From: CAZNXJ01 sp964577115
GTDB lineage: Bacteria; Planctomycetota; Planctomycetia; Pirellulales; Pirellulaceae
Length of the DNA: 64,000 bases
Assembly: GCA_964577115.1 (NCBI GenBank)
Contig: CAZNXJ010000003.1
Coordinates: forward strand, 225,634-289,633
Direction of reading: 5' to 3'
Within the stretch, counting starts at the first letter, position 1; every line of letters starts with the position of its first letter. Shown piece after piece: positions 8,524 through 16,991 of the stretch. The notes under the pieces are model-generated. The model did no database searches and was not told where the DNA came from. It worked only from the letters and a program-made list of their open reading frames with translations. A program made the position numbers and the translations under genes.

Positions 8524-10548
8524 ATGGAGCTACTCGTCCGGCTCTTTGATACGAGCGGGTTTCCGCCACGTTGGCATTGCGGCAATTGGACGCAGGCCCT
8601 CGGGTGGCTGCACATTGCCTCGGATCTCGGCATTTTCGCGGCGTACACGGCGACTCCTCTGGTCATCGCGTACTTTGTCCTGCGCCGCAAAGATGTTCCC
8701 TTTCCCCGTGTTTGCTGGCTGTTCATCCTCTTTATTTTTGTGTGCGGAGTTACGCACCTGCTGGAGGCCCTTATTTTCTGGCATCCGGTCTACCGGCTCG
8801 CAGGGCTCATGAAGCTCACGACCGCCCTCGTATCGTGGGCGACCGTCATGGGTCTGGTTCTTGTCATGCCGTCCGCACTACGGTTTCCGGGACTCGCGAA
8901 GTTGAACGACGCGCTCACGCGCGAAATCGAGGACCGGCGACAAACGGAGGCCGCGTTGCGGCAGACGGAAGAGTGGCTGCGGCTGGCGCAGCAGGCCGGC
9001 GGAGTCGGAACGTTTGCTTGGGATCTCGTCACGCGTCACGCCCGTGTCTCCGAAACGTACCGCTCGATTTTTGGCTTACCGCCCGACCGCGAATGGACGA
9101 ACTGGCACGAGTGGTACTCGACCGTTCATCCGGAAGATCGTGACTGGATGGAAACGCACATTGCCACCATTCACCAAGCGCCGACGGGCTCGGCCGAGTA
9201 CCGAATTCTGCGCCCCGATGGCGAGGTGCGGTGGGTCCACTATACGGGGCGCATCGAACGCGGCCCCGATAATCGTCCTGTGCGGCTGACCGGCACGGTT
9301 CAGGACATCACTGCGCGCAAAGAAGCCGAGGTGGAACGCGAAACGTTATTGCAAAGCGAACGGGCGGCGCGCGCGGAAGCCGAGCGTGCCAATCGTCTGA
9401 AAGACGAATTCCTGTCCATCGTTTCGCATGAACTCCGCACGCCACTCGCCGCCATGCTGGGCTATGCGCAGCTCCTGCAAACCGGCAAGCTCGATCCGCA
9501 GCAGTGGGATTCAAGTCTAGCGAGCATCGTGCGCAACGGACGTGCTCAGTCGCAGATCATTGATGATCTGCTCGATATGAGCCGCATCGTGGCGGGAAAA
9601 ATTAAACTGGATGTGCGCGAAGTCTATCTGGGGGATGTGATTCAAGCGGCCGTTGAAACGGTTCGCCCCGCCGCGGATGCTCGTCACATTCGTCTGGAAA
9701 CTCAGCTGGATGCCGATGCGTCTCCCGTCCTCGGGGACTTCGATCGCCTACAGCAAGTTGTGTGGAACTTGCTGTCGAACGCGGTCAAGTTCACCCCAAA
9801 CGACGGAACCGTCCGAGTGTCCCTCGAGCGCGTCGATGACTCGCATGTTGAAGTTCGAGTGAGCGACACGGGCTCGGGGATTGCGGTCGAGTTCCTGCCG
9901 TATGTCTTTGATCGATTCCGCCAGGCCGAGGGCGCGACGAGTCGGCACCACGGCGGGCTGGGGCTCGGATTGGCCATCGTTAAGCAACTTGTTGAGCTCC
10001 ACGGCGGGACGGTTAGCGCGGACAGCGGCGGCGATGGGCAAGGAGCGACGTTTCAAATTCGCTTACCCGTGCTCGTATTGCAGAATCAGCGGCTTCCCGG
10101 CCAACGCAGCGGAGCCGAATCGATACACCGGCCCGGTCCGGTGGCCGATCTGACGGGCCTCCGGTTGCTTGTCGTCGACGATGAACCGGATGCACGCGAA
10201 GTCGTGGCTCAGTTCCTGAGCGGATGCGGCGCCGAAGTCGCTCTGGCCAGTTCGGCGCGGGAGGCCCTGGAACTGTTTTCGCAAATGGATCCGTCGGGAC
10301 TGATCAGTGATATCGGGATGCCGGGCATGGATGGTTACGAACTGATCCAGGCGGTGCGCAGCTTGCCCGCTTCTCGGGGCGGCAATATTCCCGCCGTGGC
10401 GCTTACGGCGTTCGCCCGCGCCGAAGACCGCAAACGCTCTCTTCTAGCCGGCTTTCAAGCGCACGTCACTAAACCCGTGGATCCGGGAGAACTCGTCGCC
10501 GCCATCGCGTCCCTCGTCGGCCGTACTGGCAAGGTGCGAACCGACTAG
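8524..10548 (+). CDS. Hybrid histidine kinase with ethylene-receptor-like membrane sensor
   Basis: 674 residues. Three membrane helices (about 27-52, 64-84, 92-118) carry SDLGIFAAY, TPLVIAYF and FVCGVTHLLE. Asp34, Tyr41, Pro45, Cys74 and His78 keep the spacing of ETR1 Asp25, Tyr32, Pro36, Cys65 and His69, the last two being the Cu(I) ligands of plant ethylene receptors. Then come a PAS/PAC domain (about 150-270), HisKA with the phospho-acceptor His302 in SHELRTPLAAML, an HATPase with LSNAVKFTPNDGT, DTGSGI and GGLGLGLAIVKQLVELHGG, and a C-terminal receiver with DDEP, Asp596 in SDIGMPGMDG, and KPVD. So signal sensing, autophosphorylation and phosphotransfer to its own receiver are all in one chain; no output gene is adjacent. 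GAGGAA lies before the ATG. Confidence 0.88.
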   Translation: MELLVRLFDTSGFPPRWHCGNWTQALGWLHIASDLGIFAAYTATPLVIAYFVLRRKDVPFPRVCWLFILFIFVCGVTHLLEALIFWHPVYRLAGLMKLTTALVSWATVMGLVLVMPSALRFPGLAKLNDALTREIEDRRQTEAALRQTEEWLRLAQQAGGVGTFAWDLVTRHARVSETYRSIFGLPPDREWTNWHEWYSTVHPEDRDWMETHIATIHQAPTGSAEYRILRPDGEVRWVHYTGRIERGPDNRPVRLTGTVQDITARKEAEVERETLLQSERAARAEAERANRLKDEFLSIVSHELRTPLAAMLGYAQLLQTGKLDPQQWDSSLASIVRNGRAQSQIIDDLLDMSRIVAGKIKLDVREVYLGDVIQAAVETVRPAADARHIRLETQLDADASPVLGDFDRLQQVVWNLLSNAVKFTPNDGTVRVSLERVDDSHVEVRVSDTGSGIAVEFLPYVFDRFRQAEGATSRHHGGLGLGLAIVKQLVELHGGTVSADSGGDGQGATFQIRLPVLVLQNQRLPGQRSGAESIHRPGPVADLTGLRLLVVDDEPDAREVVAQFLSGCGAEVALASSAREALELFSQMDPSGLISDIGMPGMDGYELIQAVRSLPASRGGNIPAVALTAFARAEDRKRSLLAGFQAHVTKPVDPGELVAAIASLVGRTGKVRTD

Positions 10549-10603
10549 GCTCGCGTTTTCCTACCCATGCGCGCCTAGACCTGGCTGGGCAAGGAGCCTG
10601 CGG

Positions 10604-11140
10604 ATGATCAGCGTCTATGTCGGTCTCCTGATCGCATCGGCCGTGATGGGCATACTGCTGACCCTCCTGGGGCTGCCCGGCAATTGGCTGATCGTGGCGG
10701 CGGTCGCCGTCTATGCCTACAACGTCAAGGATGCGGGGCGGGCGGACATCGGCATCGCGGTGGCCATTGCCGTCTTCGTGCTCGCCGCAATCGGCGAGCT
10801 GCTCGAGTTTGCCGCCGGAGCATGGGGAGCTTCGCGAGCCGGTGGCAGCCGCCGCTCGGCGACGCTCGCGCTTGTTGGTTCGGTGGTGGGCGGTATCAGT
10901 GGGTCGATTGTCGGCCTGCCGATTCCCGTCATTGGGCCGCTCCTCGCCGCGGTCTTTTTCGCGGCCCTCGGAGCGCTCCTGGGCGCGATGGCCGGCGAGA
11001 TCTGGAAGGGGCGAACGCTGGAACAAGGCTGGACGGTTGGACGTGCCGCCTTTCACGGACGGCTGCTGGGTATTCTTGTCAAACTCGCCGTCGCCCTCGT
11101 CATGGTCGCCGTGATCGCCGCGGCACTGTTCCTTGAGTAA
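10604..11140 (+). CDS. DUF456-family membrane protein
   Basis: 178 residues, almost wholly hydrophobic, with about four membrane segments and glycine-rich turns: LTLLGLPGNWLIV, IGELLEFAAGAWGASRAGGS, GSIVGLPIPVIGPLLAAVFFAALGALLGAMAGE. The PGNW and GELLEF..G..GA.R.GGS motifs are those of DUF456 (PF04306). Function unknown. AAGGAG lies 10 bases before the ATG. It ends 60 bases from the convergent CRTAC1 gene. Confidence 0.8.
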   Translation: MISVYVGLLIASAVMGILLTLLGLPGNWLIVAAVAVYAYNVKDAGRADIGIAVAIAVFVLAAIGELLEFAAGAWGASRAGGSRRSATLALVGSVVGGISGSIVGLPIPVIGPLLAAVFFAALGALLGAMAGEIWKGRTLEQGWTVGRAAFHGRLLGILVKLAVALVMVAVIAAALFLE

Positions 11141-11200
11141 ACGCTCGTCGAATAGACGCTCGGCGCTCGCAGCTTCTCGCGAGACGGCGCGCTCCGCGGA

Positions 11201-13540
11201 TTACTCGGCTTCCGTCAAGCTCGCCGGCGGCGCTTCCTCCGAAATGTCCTGCGGGCGAAAGGGCATCGCGGCGACCGGCAGGACACGATATTCCGCTTCG
11301 CCTTCGGTGATTTCGAGGAACTGATTGGCCGCGACATTCTCGAAGATTTGCCGTGTCTTCGACGCTGGCCACTCAATCTCCAGACGCGGAATGACTTCGT
11401 TATCGCCCAGTCCCAAATGCATGCGCAGAGGATTCGCTCCGAAACTCCCGCCGGAATTCATCCAGCGATAGATGGAACGTTCGCCGCCGGCATCCAGCAC
11501 TGCCCGCACTCGGCACCCGATGCCGAAGCGGTTGGTCGCTTTGCCCACGAGCCGAATCTGGAGCCAATGCCCGCTGCTGCCGGGGTTTTCGAAGAGCGTT
11601 TTGGCAAAGGCGTCTCCGGCGAACCACCCGCCCATTGACGCAATGATGTCCAGATCGCCGTCGTGATCCAGATCGGCCATCGCAACGCCATGACCCTTTT
11701 GAAGATGACCTACGCGAGCAGAAAACGTGATGTCCTGAAACCGCTTGCCGCGATCGTTGCGAAACAGCAGGTTGGGGATCAGTCCTTCGTAATCGACGAA
11801 GCCGGTACCGAGATAAAAGTCGAGGAATCCATCGTTGTCGATGTCACCAAAGTTGACGCCCATGGGCTGCGTTACTCGAGTAAACCCTATCTCTTGCGTC
11901 ACATCGTCAAAGGTGCCCGCCGACGAACCTCGGTAGATCGCATCGGGCTCACTCTCAATCGGCAGGCCTAGGTAATCGCGCGCGACATCGGGCAGGCCGG
12001 GCTGGTAGCTCGAGACAAACAAGTCCAGCACGCCGTCATTGTTAAAGTCCCAGAACCAGCACGGAAAACTGTGAAACGGCCCCGTTACTCCGGCCTCGCG
12101 CGCGACATCACGAAAGCGGCCATTGCCGAGATTGCGGTAGAGCCGATTCGTTCCTGGCAGATTCGAGACATAAATGTCGGGCCAGCCATCCTGATCGTAG
12201 TCGCCCCACGCGACACCTTTGGTTAAGGCACGCTCGGCAACGCCGGCCTTCTGAGCGACGTCTACGAAGTGCCCCTTGCCGTCGTTCTGAAACAGTTGCG
12301 CGGGGAAGCCTTCGTTGCCGATGAACAGGTCGAGATCGCCATCCAGATCATAGTCTGCCCAGCTTGCGGTTTGCGTCGGATAGTGGACTTCTCCGAGACC
12401 GGCTTCAAACGTTACGTCTTCAAATCGTCCGGTGCCGTCGTTGCGCAGCAGCGAGTTGGGATAGCGGCCGCCTTGTTCCAACCAGGCGCCGCGGAGCACG
12501 AGCACGTCCAGGTCGCCGTCGTTGTCGTAATCGGCTTGAACGAGGTTTAAGCCGCCGACGATGCCCTTGAGATTCGCCAGCTCGGTTTGATCCGTGAATG
12601 TTCCATCGCCCTCGTTGCGGAAATAACGCAGTTCGCCGTCGGGCAACCAGGACGAGAACAGGAGATCCAGGTCGTTATCGCCGTCGAAATCATCGGCGAT
12701 CGTGCCCCCGGCACAGCCCATTACGTTCAGGCCAAGCTCCCGCGCGATATTGCGGAACTCGCCGATGGGCGAAGCGTCCAATTGAAACCGCTCGGGCGGA
12801 ATCCGATAGGCCTCGGGCACTTTGTCCGGATACTCGCCGAGCGTCATATAGGCGATGTTTAGCAGCCAGCGCGCTCCGAGGTCTTCAGGATCCAGCTCCA
12901 GAGCTTTTTCCAGATACTGCGCCGCCTGGCGGCTCGGGTCGGTTTGCTCATGGATGCCCAAACCGCGTACCGGAAACAAGCAGCGTTCGCCGTTGATGCA
13001 GTGCACGCAGTTCCGGTCTTCGCCGTCCCGCAAATAGGCGACCGCCAGCAGGTAGTACGCGCGCTGCCGCACCTCGGCCGGAATTTGATCCTGGTGTTCG
13101 TCGAGCAGCCCGACGGCGATGAGCGTGTGTTCAATCGCCTCCGACGTGCGGCCCGCTCGCAGCAGTTCCTGCCCCAGCATGCCATGCATCGTGCTGCGAT
13201 CCAGAGGCGAGACCCGGTCGCCGTACATTTTCAGCACCTGCTGGGCTTCTCGCAGGCGGCGCTGTCCGACGAACGGATGGTTGTCCATGGCGTCGCGGCG
13301 GATCTCGTCGAGCAGATCGACCATGCGCTCGTGCCCCGAGCGTAGATCGGCCTTGGCCGCTTCCTCGGCGGTGCCGCTGGCCGTGCCTGAACGGTGTGCC
13401 GTGGATTCCGCCCCAAGTACTTGTTCCGAGGGATCGGAGGCCGGTGGTCGTGACGTGCATCCGCCGATGAACAGCACAGCGGCACTGGCCAGTACCGCGA
13501 GGTTTCGGCCCGTGTGACCGGAATTCGCTAGGGACTTCAT
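11201..13540 (-). CDS. CRTAC1/UnbV-type lipoprotein with TPR and seven FG-GAP/VCBS repeats
   Basis: 779-residue envelope lipoprotein. The N-terminus has a hydrophobic stretch and lipobox FIGGC (Cys28). A helical TPR-like part (about residues 60-240) contains CVHCINGERCLFPVRG, a three-cysteine insert. Then come seven calcium-binding-style repeats: DFDGDNDLDLLFSS, DYDNDGDLDVLVLRG, DYDLDGDLDLFIGNE, DYDQDGWPDIYVSN, DFNNDGVLDLFVSS, DIDNDGFLDFYLGTG and DLDHDGDLDIIASMGG, predicted to form a beta-propeller. The end is an ASPIC/UnbV domain (RFGIGCRVRAVLDAGGERSIYRWMNSGGSFG in two parts, and LEIEWPASKTRQ). Such proteins are abundant in planctomycetes and are thought to act in extracellular adhesion or binding. 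The start at 13540 gives the lipobox; the longer frame does not. Confidence 0.85.
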   Translation of the reverse strand: MKSLANSGHTGRNLAVLASAAVLFIGGCTSRPPASDPSEQVLGAESTAHRSGTASGTAEEAAKADLRSGHERMVDLLDEIRRDAMDNHPFVGQRRLREAQQVLKMYGDRVSPLDRSTMHGMLGQELLRAGRTSEAIEHTLIAVGLLDEHQDQIPAEVRQRAYYLLAVAYLRDGEDRNCVHCINGERCLFPVRGLGIHEQTDPSRQAAQYLEKALELDPEDLGARWLLNIAYMTLGEYPDKVPEAYRIPPERFQLDASPIGEFRNIARELGLNVMGCAGGTIADDFDGDNDLDLLFSSWLPDGELRYFRNEGDGTFTDQTELANLKGIVGGLNLVQADYDNDGDLDVLVLRGAWLEQGGRYPNSLLRNDGTGRFEDVTFEAGLGEVHYPTQTASWADYDLDGDLDLFIGNEGFPAQLFQNDGKGHFVDVAQKAGVAERALTKGVAWGDYDQDGWPDIYVSNLPGTNRLYRNLGNGRFRDVAREAGVTGPFHSFPCWFWDFNNDGVLDLFVSSYQPGLPDVARDYLGLPIESEPDAIYRGSSAGTFDDVTQEIGFTRVTQPMGVNFGDIDNDGFLDFYLGTGFVDYEGLIPNLLFRNDRGKRFQDITFSARVGHLQKGHGVAMADLDHDGDLDIIASMGGWFAGDAFAKTLFENPGSSGHWLQIRLVGKATNRFGIGCRVRAVLDAGGERSIYRWMNSGGSFGANPLRMHLGLGDNEVIPRLEIEWPASKTRQIFENVAANQFLEITEGEAEYRVLPVAAMPFRPQDISEEAPPASLTEAE

Positions 13541-13655
13541 AGGACGCTGTACCTCGGTCACCAACGGAAGAGAAGAAAGAGGCAGTGCCACGATGTGATC
13601 GCAGACGCCGATTATCGCAGAGGAGGTAAGGATCAACGAGTATGCGGCGAGCGTT

Positions 13656-14843
13656 TCACTTGGTGAAGACCATGTCCAACTGCGGCATGAAAAAGCCCGG
13701 GTGAAGATCGGGGCGAAGCGAACGGAGCAATTTGGCGTAACGTAGCTCGCGCGGCTGAGGGCGCCGCAATGCGCGCAGCCAGCGGATCGAGCGATAGTGC
13801 GTTTCCAGGCTGCTAACCACACGCAGCTCGTTCGCCGGCCGGTCCAGCGCTAATTCCCACTCATGGTAGCTTACCCCACGCCCTTCTCGCCGGAACCGCA
13901 GTAGCTGCTCGTCCGACAGTTCGCGGTACCGATGCTGAAAGCCGGGACGTGGGCTGAATCGCGAGTAGGCAAGAGCCAGCTCGTCGGGCAGCCACAGATA
14001 GAACGGAAGAAGCGAGGTGTGCCCGTCCTCGTACCAAAGCCGGTTTGGTGTTTCGATGACGCACCACAGCCCGTCCGGGCCAATCCGGTCCCACGTCGTG
14101 CGGATCCCCACCAGCCGCTCGTCATACGTCATATGTTCGAGCGATGCATAGAAAATGACCAAATCAAAACGTCGCGTGGATAAATGCGAATCCAAGTCGA
14201 CCACGTTTGCATGAACTAGCTCGGCCGACACACCGTGCGCGGCACAGCGGGCTTCGGCGACCCGCAGCGAGCGTTCGGAGACATCGACCCCGACAACGGC
14301 CGCTCCCTGCTCGGCCAGTGCCACGGTCGAACAACCCGTGCCGCAGCCGATCTCGAGTACTCGACATCCGTTCAGTGGTCGAAGGGCATCTAGCCAGGGG
14401 ATTACCGTTCGCCGATCATGTTCCACTCGGCCGTGGAGATGATTGGCCATGTCGTGCCGGCCCGCCTCGCTGTTCAAGTATTCGGGGCCGGCGTCGGCGA
14501 AATAATGCTGGGCTAGCTGGGCCCGCAGTGCCTGTTGCTGTTCGGGGGTAAGCTTCCGATAGCGAGCCACTACATGCTTCGGGGGTTTGGGCCCCAGCTG
14601 AGTCTTTAATGTCTGAAGCGCGAACCGAAGCACGGCGGTGGCTCGTAGCAAGTGTCGCAGGAGAGACGGGTGCGCGATCTGCGTCGGCAAATTCCGGTTG
14701 TGCAGCCTACCGTGGTAGTCTCCGAGCGAAAAGCCGGATACGCTTAGGGGGTCCTTGGCATGCTCTCCGCCAAGGGACTCGTCGTCGGCCAGACGCGACG
14801 CGTGGGAGCAGAGGCAAGTGTATCTCGAAGATGGCAGCGCCAT
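13656..14843 (-). CDS. Class I SAM-dependent methyltransferase
   Basis: 395 residues in the longest frame. The SAM-binding motif RVLEIGCGTG (about residues 161-170) is followed by VVGVDVSERSL (acidic end of strand 2), VDLDSHLSTRRFDLVIFYASLEHM (motif for strand 4) and IGPDGLWCVIETPNRLWYEDGH. This is the UbiE/UbiG-like methyltransf_11 arrangement. The C-terminal 150 residues are not recognisable. The first 70 residues look non-coding in composition, so a GTG near 14633 is an alternative start. Substrate unknown. It is divergent from the exosortase gene, as is common for surface-glycan or export loci, but that link is only positional. Confidence 0.75.
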   Translation of the reverse strand: MALPSSRYTCLCSHASRLADDESLGGEHAKDPLSVSGFSLGDYHGRLHNRNLPTQIAHPSLLRHLLRATAVLRFALQTLKTQLGPKPPKHVVARYRKLTPEQQQALRAQLAQHYFADAGPEYLNSEAGRHDMANHLHGRVEHDRRTVIPWLDALRPLNGCRVLEIGCGTGCSTVALAEQGAAVVGVDVSERSLRVAEARCAAHGVSAELVHANVVDLDSHLSTRRFDLVIFYASLEHMTYDERLVGIRTTWDRIGPDGLWCVIETPNRLWYEDGHTSLLPFYLWLPDELALAYSRFSPRPGFQHRYRELSDEQLLRFRREGRGVSYHEWELALDRPANELRVVSSLETHYRSIRWLRALRRPQPRELRYAKLLRSLRPDLHPGFFMPQLDMVFTK

Positions 14844-15082
14844 TCGGCAATCGCTCTGGCTTGCAGTTTTGGAGTTTGCTCTCCCTCCGTCCTGGTGGTG
14901 TTTTGACTGAGCGCGACGGTAGCAATCGGCACCGCTGTTAGGATTTGCTCAAGGATTTTTGCGGGGCAAGTTCTCCCTTCCCTGGTGCGAATTGCCAATG
15001 CGTTTATGCTGGAGATGGCAAACGTTTCGGGTTCGGCGCTGTTTACGGACTGGTGCCATTGCCCTCTGAGGTGGAGTACGTA

Positions 15083-16843
15083 GTGACGGCAGTAGCTTCC
15101 CCACCACAACAAGTTCGGTCGCCCCTCCGAGGTGCCGCGGAATCCGGTGCATCGCAGCGCGCCATGAATTTCACGGCAGCCCTCCTGCTGCTCGCGCCGC
15201 TCCCGATGTTGCTGGTCCATTTTCAGAACCTCTGGAATCGACCGCACTACCAGTTTTTCCCCCTATTTCTCCTTGGCGCCGCTTGGATTCTTTGGAAGCG
15301 GGTGCCCCGGCAACTGCCGGCCAACGGTGGGTCGTTGACCGAGCTGGCGTTGCTCTCGATCGGTGTGCTCCTACAAGTCGGCGCGTTTGTGCTCTACACG
15401 CCCCGCATTGCGGCACTCGGTTGGCTGCTCGTGCTGGGCGGCTTATTGCGGCGTGCGGCGGGCCGTGACGAGTGGCGAAACATCTGGCCGACGTGGGCCA
15501 TACTCTGGATCATTCTCCCTCCGCCGTTCTCGCTGGATATGCGCTGCATTCAATGGCTTCAGCGCGTCGCAGCGGCGGGTAGCTCGGCCATCCTGGACGT
15601 TCTCGGCGTGCTGCACGTTATGGACGGGGCAGTGCTCGACTTCCCTGGCCGCTCTTTGCTGGTCGAGGAAGCGTGTAGCGGCATTCAATCATTGTTCTCG
15701 CTGGTCGCCGCAACGCTGCTGCTGCTCGTGTACACGCGCCGAGGCATTTTCTTCAGCGTTCTGATGTTGGCTGCGACGGTTTTTTGGGCCTGCATGGCGA
15801 ACATTTCACGCATCGCCATCATCGCGATCGCGTACGACTCGCTAGGCGTTGATATCGCCTCGGGCTGGCGGCACGAAGCGCTGGGCATGGTGCTCTTTAT
15901 CATTGCCCTGGGCATGCTCGCCAGCACCGACGCGCTGCTGCGGTTCATGTTCGGCCCGATTACCGTCTCTCGATCGTGGAACGCGTCGAGCGGCGTCATA
16001 CGCTTCTGGAATCGCTTTATCGCTCCGGAGAAATCCGAATCCACGCAGCGCGTAACGATGCCGGTGGGGCCGACGGACGCGTTCGAGCGGCGGCGCGAAA
16101 TGCTGTGCAATCGCATTTTCTACGCGCCAGCGTTTTGGGGTGCATTCGTCCTGCTTGGCTTACTCCAGGTCGTTGCGGTCGCTCGCATGGAGATCGAGTC
16201 GCCCTCGGATGCTCCGCTGATCGCAGCCATCGAGTCACCCGAGGGGTTCCAGCGCGAGCTGTTTGCTGGCTTCCGGAGCGACTGGGAGCTCATGGATTTT
16301 CGAACGGAAGAGCGCGATGAACGCAGCTTCTGGGGGCGTTACTCGCGAGTCTGGGAGTTCGACACGCCGTATGGCTTTGCGATGATCTCACTGGACTTTC
16401 CGTTCCACGGATATCATCCGCTCGACGACTGCTATCGCAACACCGGCTGGCAGCTCAGTCCCGTTGGCGTCTTTACTCCGCCGATGGAGGAGGGCGTCCC
16501 AGAGGGACCGGTCTATCAATTTGACATGACGAAGTCAGACGGTCAGATCGGCTATGTAAACTTCTCGGTGTTCGATCGCGATGGGGAGCTCACACGCCGT
16601 GGTACCGATGATTTGCGGCCGCGACTCCGCGAGCGCTTCCAGCATTCGCCCGTGATGTGGTTGGCCGGCGTCAAACCGAAGTCCATCGATGCCAGCTCCT
16701 ATCAGTTGCAGTTATTCGTATCAGCTCCTCGGCAGCTGACGGAAGCAGAACGACAAGAGTTGCGGAACCACTACGTCGATGCGCTCGCGCACGTGCTGAA
16801 ACATTGGGAACAGCACATCGTCGCGAAGCCCTCCGGCGAATAG
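15083..16843 (+). CDS. xrtU: Exosortase of planctomycete type (XrtU-like) with EpsI-like C-terminal region
   Basis: 586-residue membrane protease/transpeptidase. Eight or so membrane helices span residues about 28-310 and hold the catalytic triad typical of exosortases: Cys198 in VEEACSGIQSLF, Arg243 in ANISRIAII and His264 in SGWRHEALGMVLF. After a linker and one more helix (about 345-370) comes a soluble EpsI-like domain with DDCYRNTGWQL. Exosortases cut C-terminal sorting signals of exported proteins and hand them to the surface or to polysaccharide. The GTG at 15083 is preferred because GGAG lies 6 bases upstream; TTG 14945 and ATG 15164 are alternatives. The TPR gene follows on the same strand. 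No obvious PEP-CTERM-like target is encoded in this window. Confidence 0.82.
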   Translation: MTAVASPPQQVRSPLRGAAESGASQRAMNFTAALLLLAPLPMLLVHFQNLWNRPHYQFFPLFLLGAAWILWKRVPRQLPANGGSLTELALLSIGVLLQVGAFVLYTPRIAALGWLLVLGGLLRRAAGRDEWRNIWPTWAILWIILPPPFSLDMRCIQWLQRVAAAGSSAILDVLGVLHVMDGAVLDFPGRSLLVEEACSGIQSLFSLVAATLLLLVYTRRGIFFSVLMLAATVFWACMANISRIAIIAIAYDSLGVDIASGWRHEALGMVLFIIALGMLASTDALLRFMFGPITVSRSWNASSGVIRFWNRFIAPEKSESTQRVTMPVGPTDAFERRREMLCNRIFYAPAFWGAFVLLGLLQVVAVARMEIESPSDAPLIAAIESPEGFQRELFAGFRSDWELMDFRTEERDERSFWGRYSRVWEFDTPYGFAMISLDFPFHGYHPLDDCYRNTGWQLSPVGVFTPPMEEGVPEGPVYQFDMTKSDGQIGYVNFSVFDRDGELTRRGTDDLRPRLRERFQHSPVMWLAGVKPKSIDASSYQLQLFVSAPRQLTEAERQELRNHYVDALAHVLKHWEQHIVAKPSGE

Positions 16844-16991
16844 GCGAATGAAGGGCGTCGCCGCGCAGCGGTTGCCGCGCGCCTCGCGCGACCCGGCCGG
16901 CGTCTCGGCAGTGAGCCCTCTGACGGCCGACAAGTAACGCGGCCAAGCGCGGTTCCGGCAGGAATATTTATGTTTCGAGGTTTCGTCTGAT

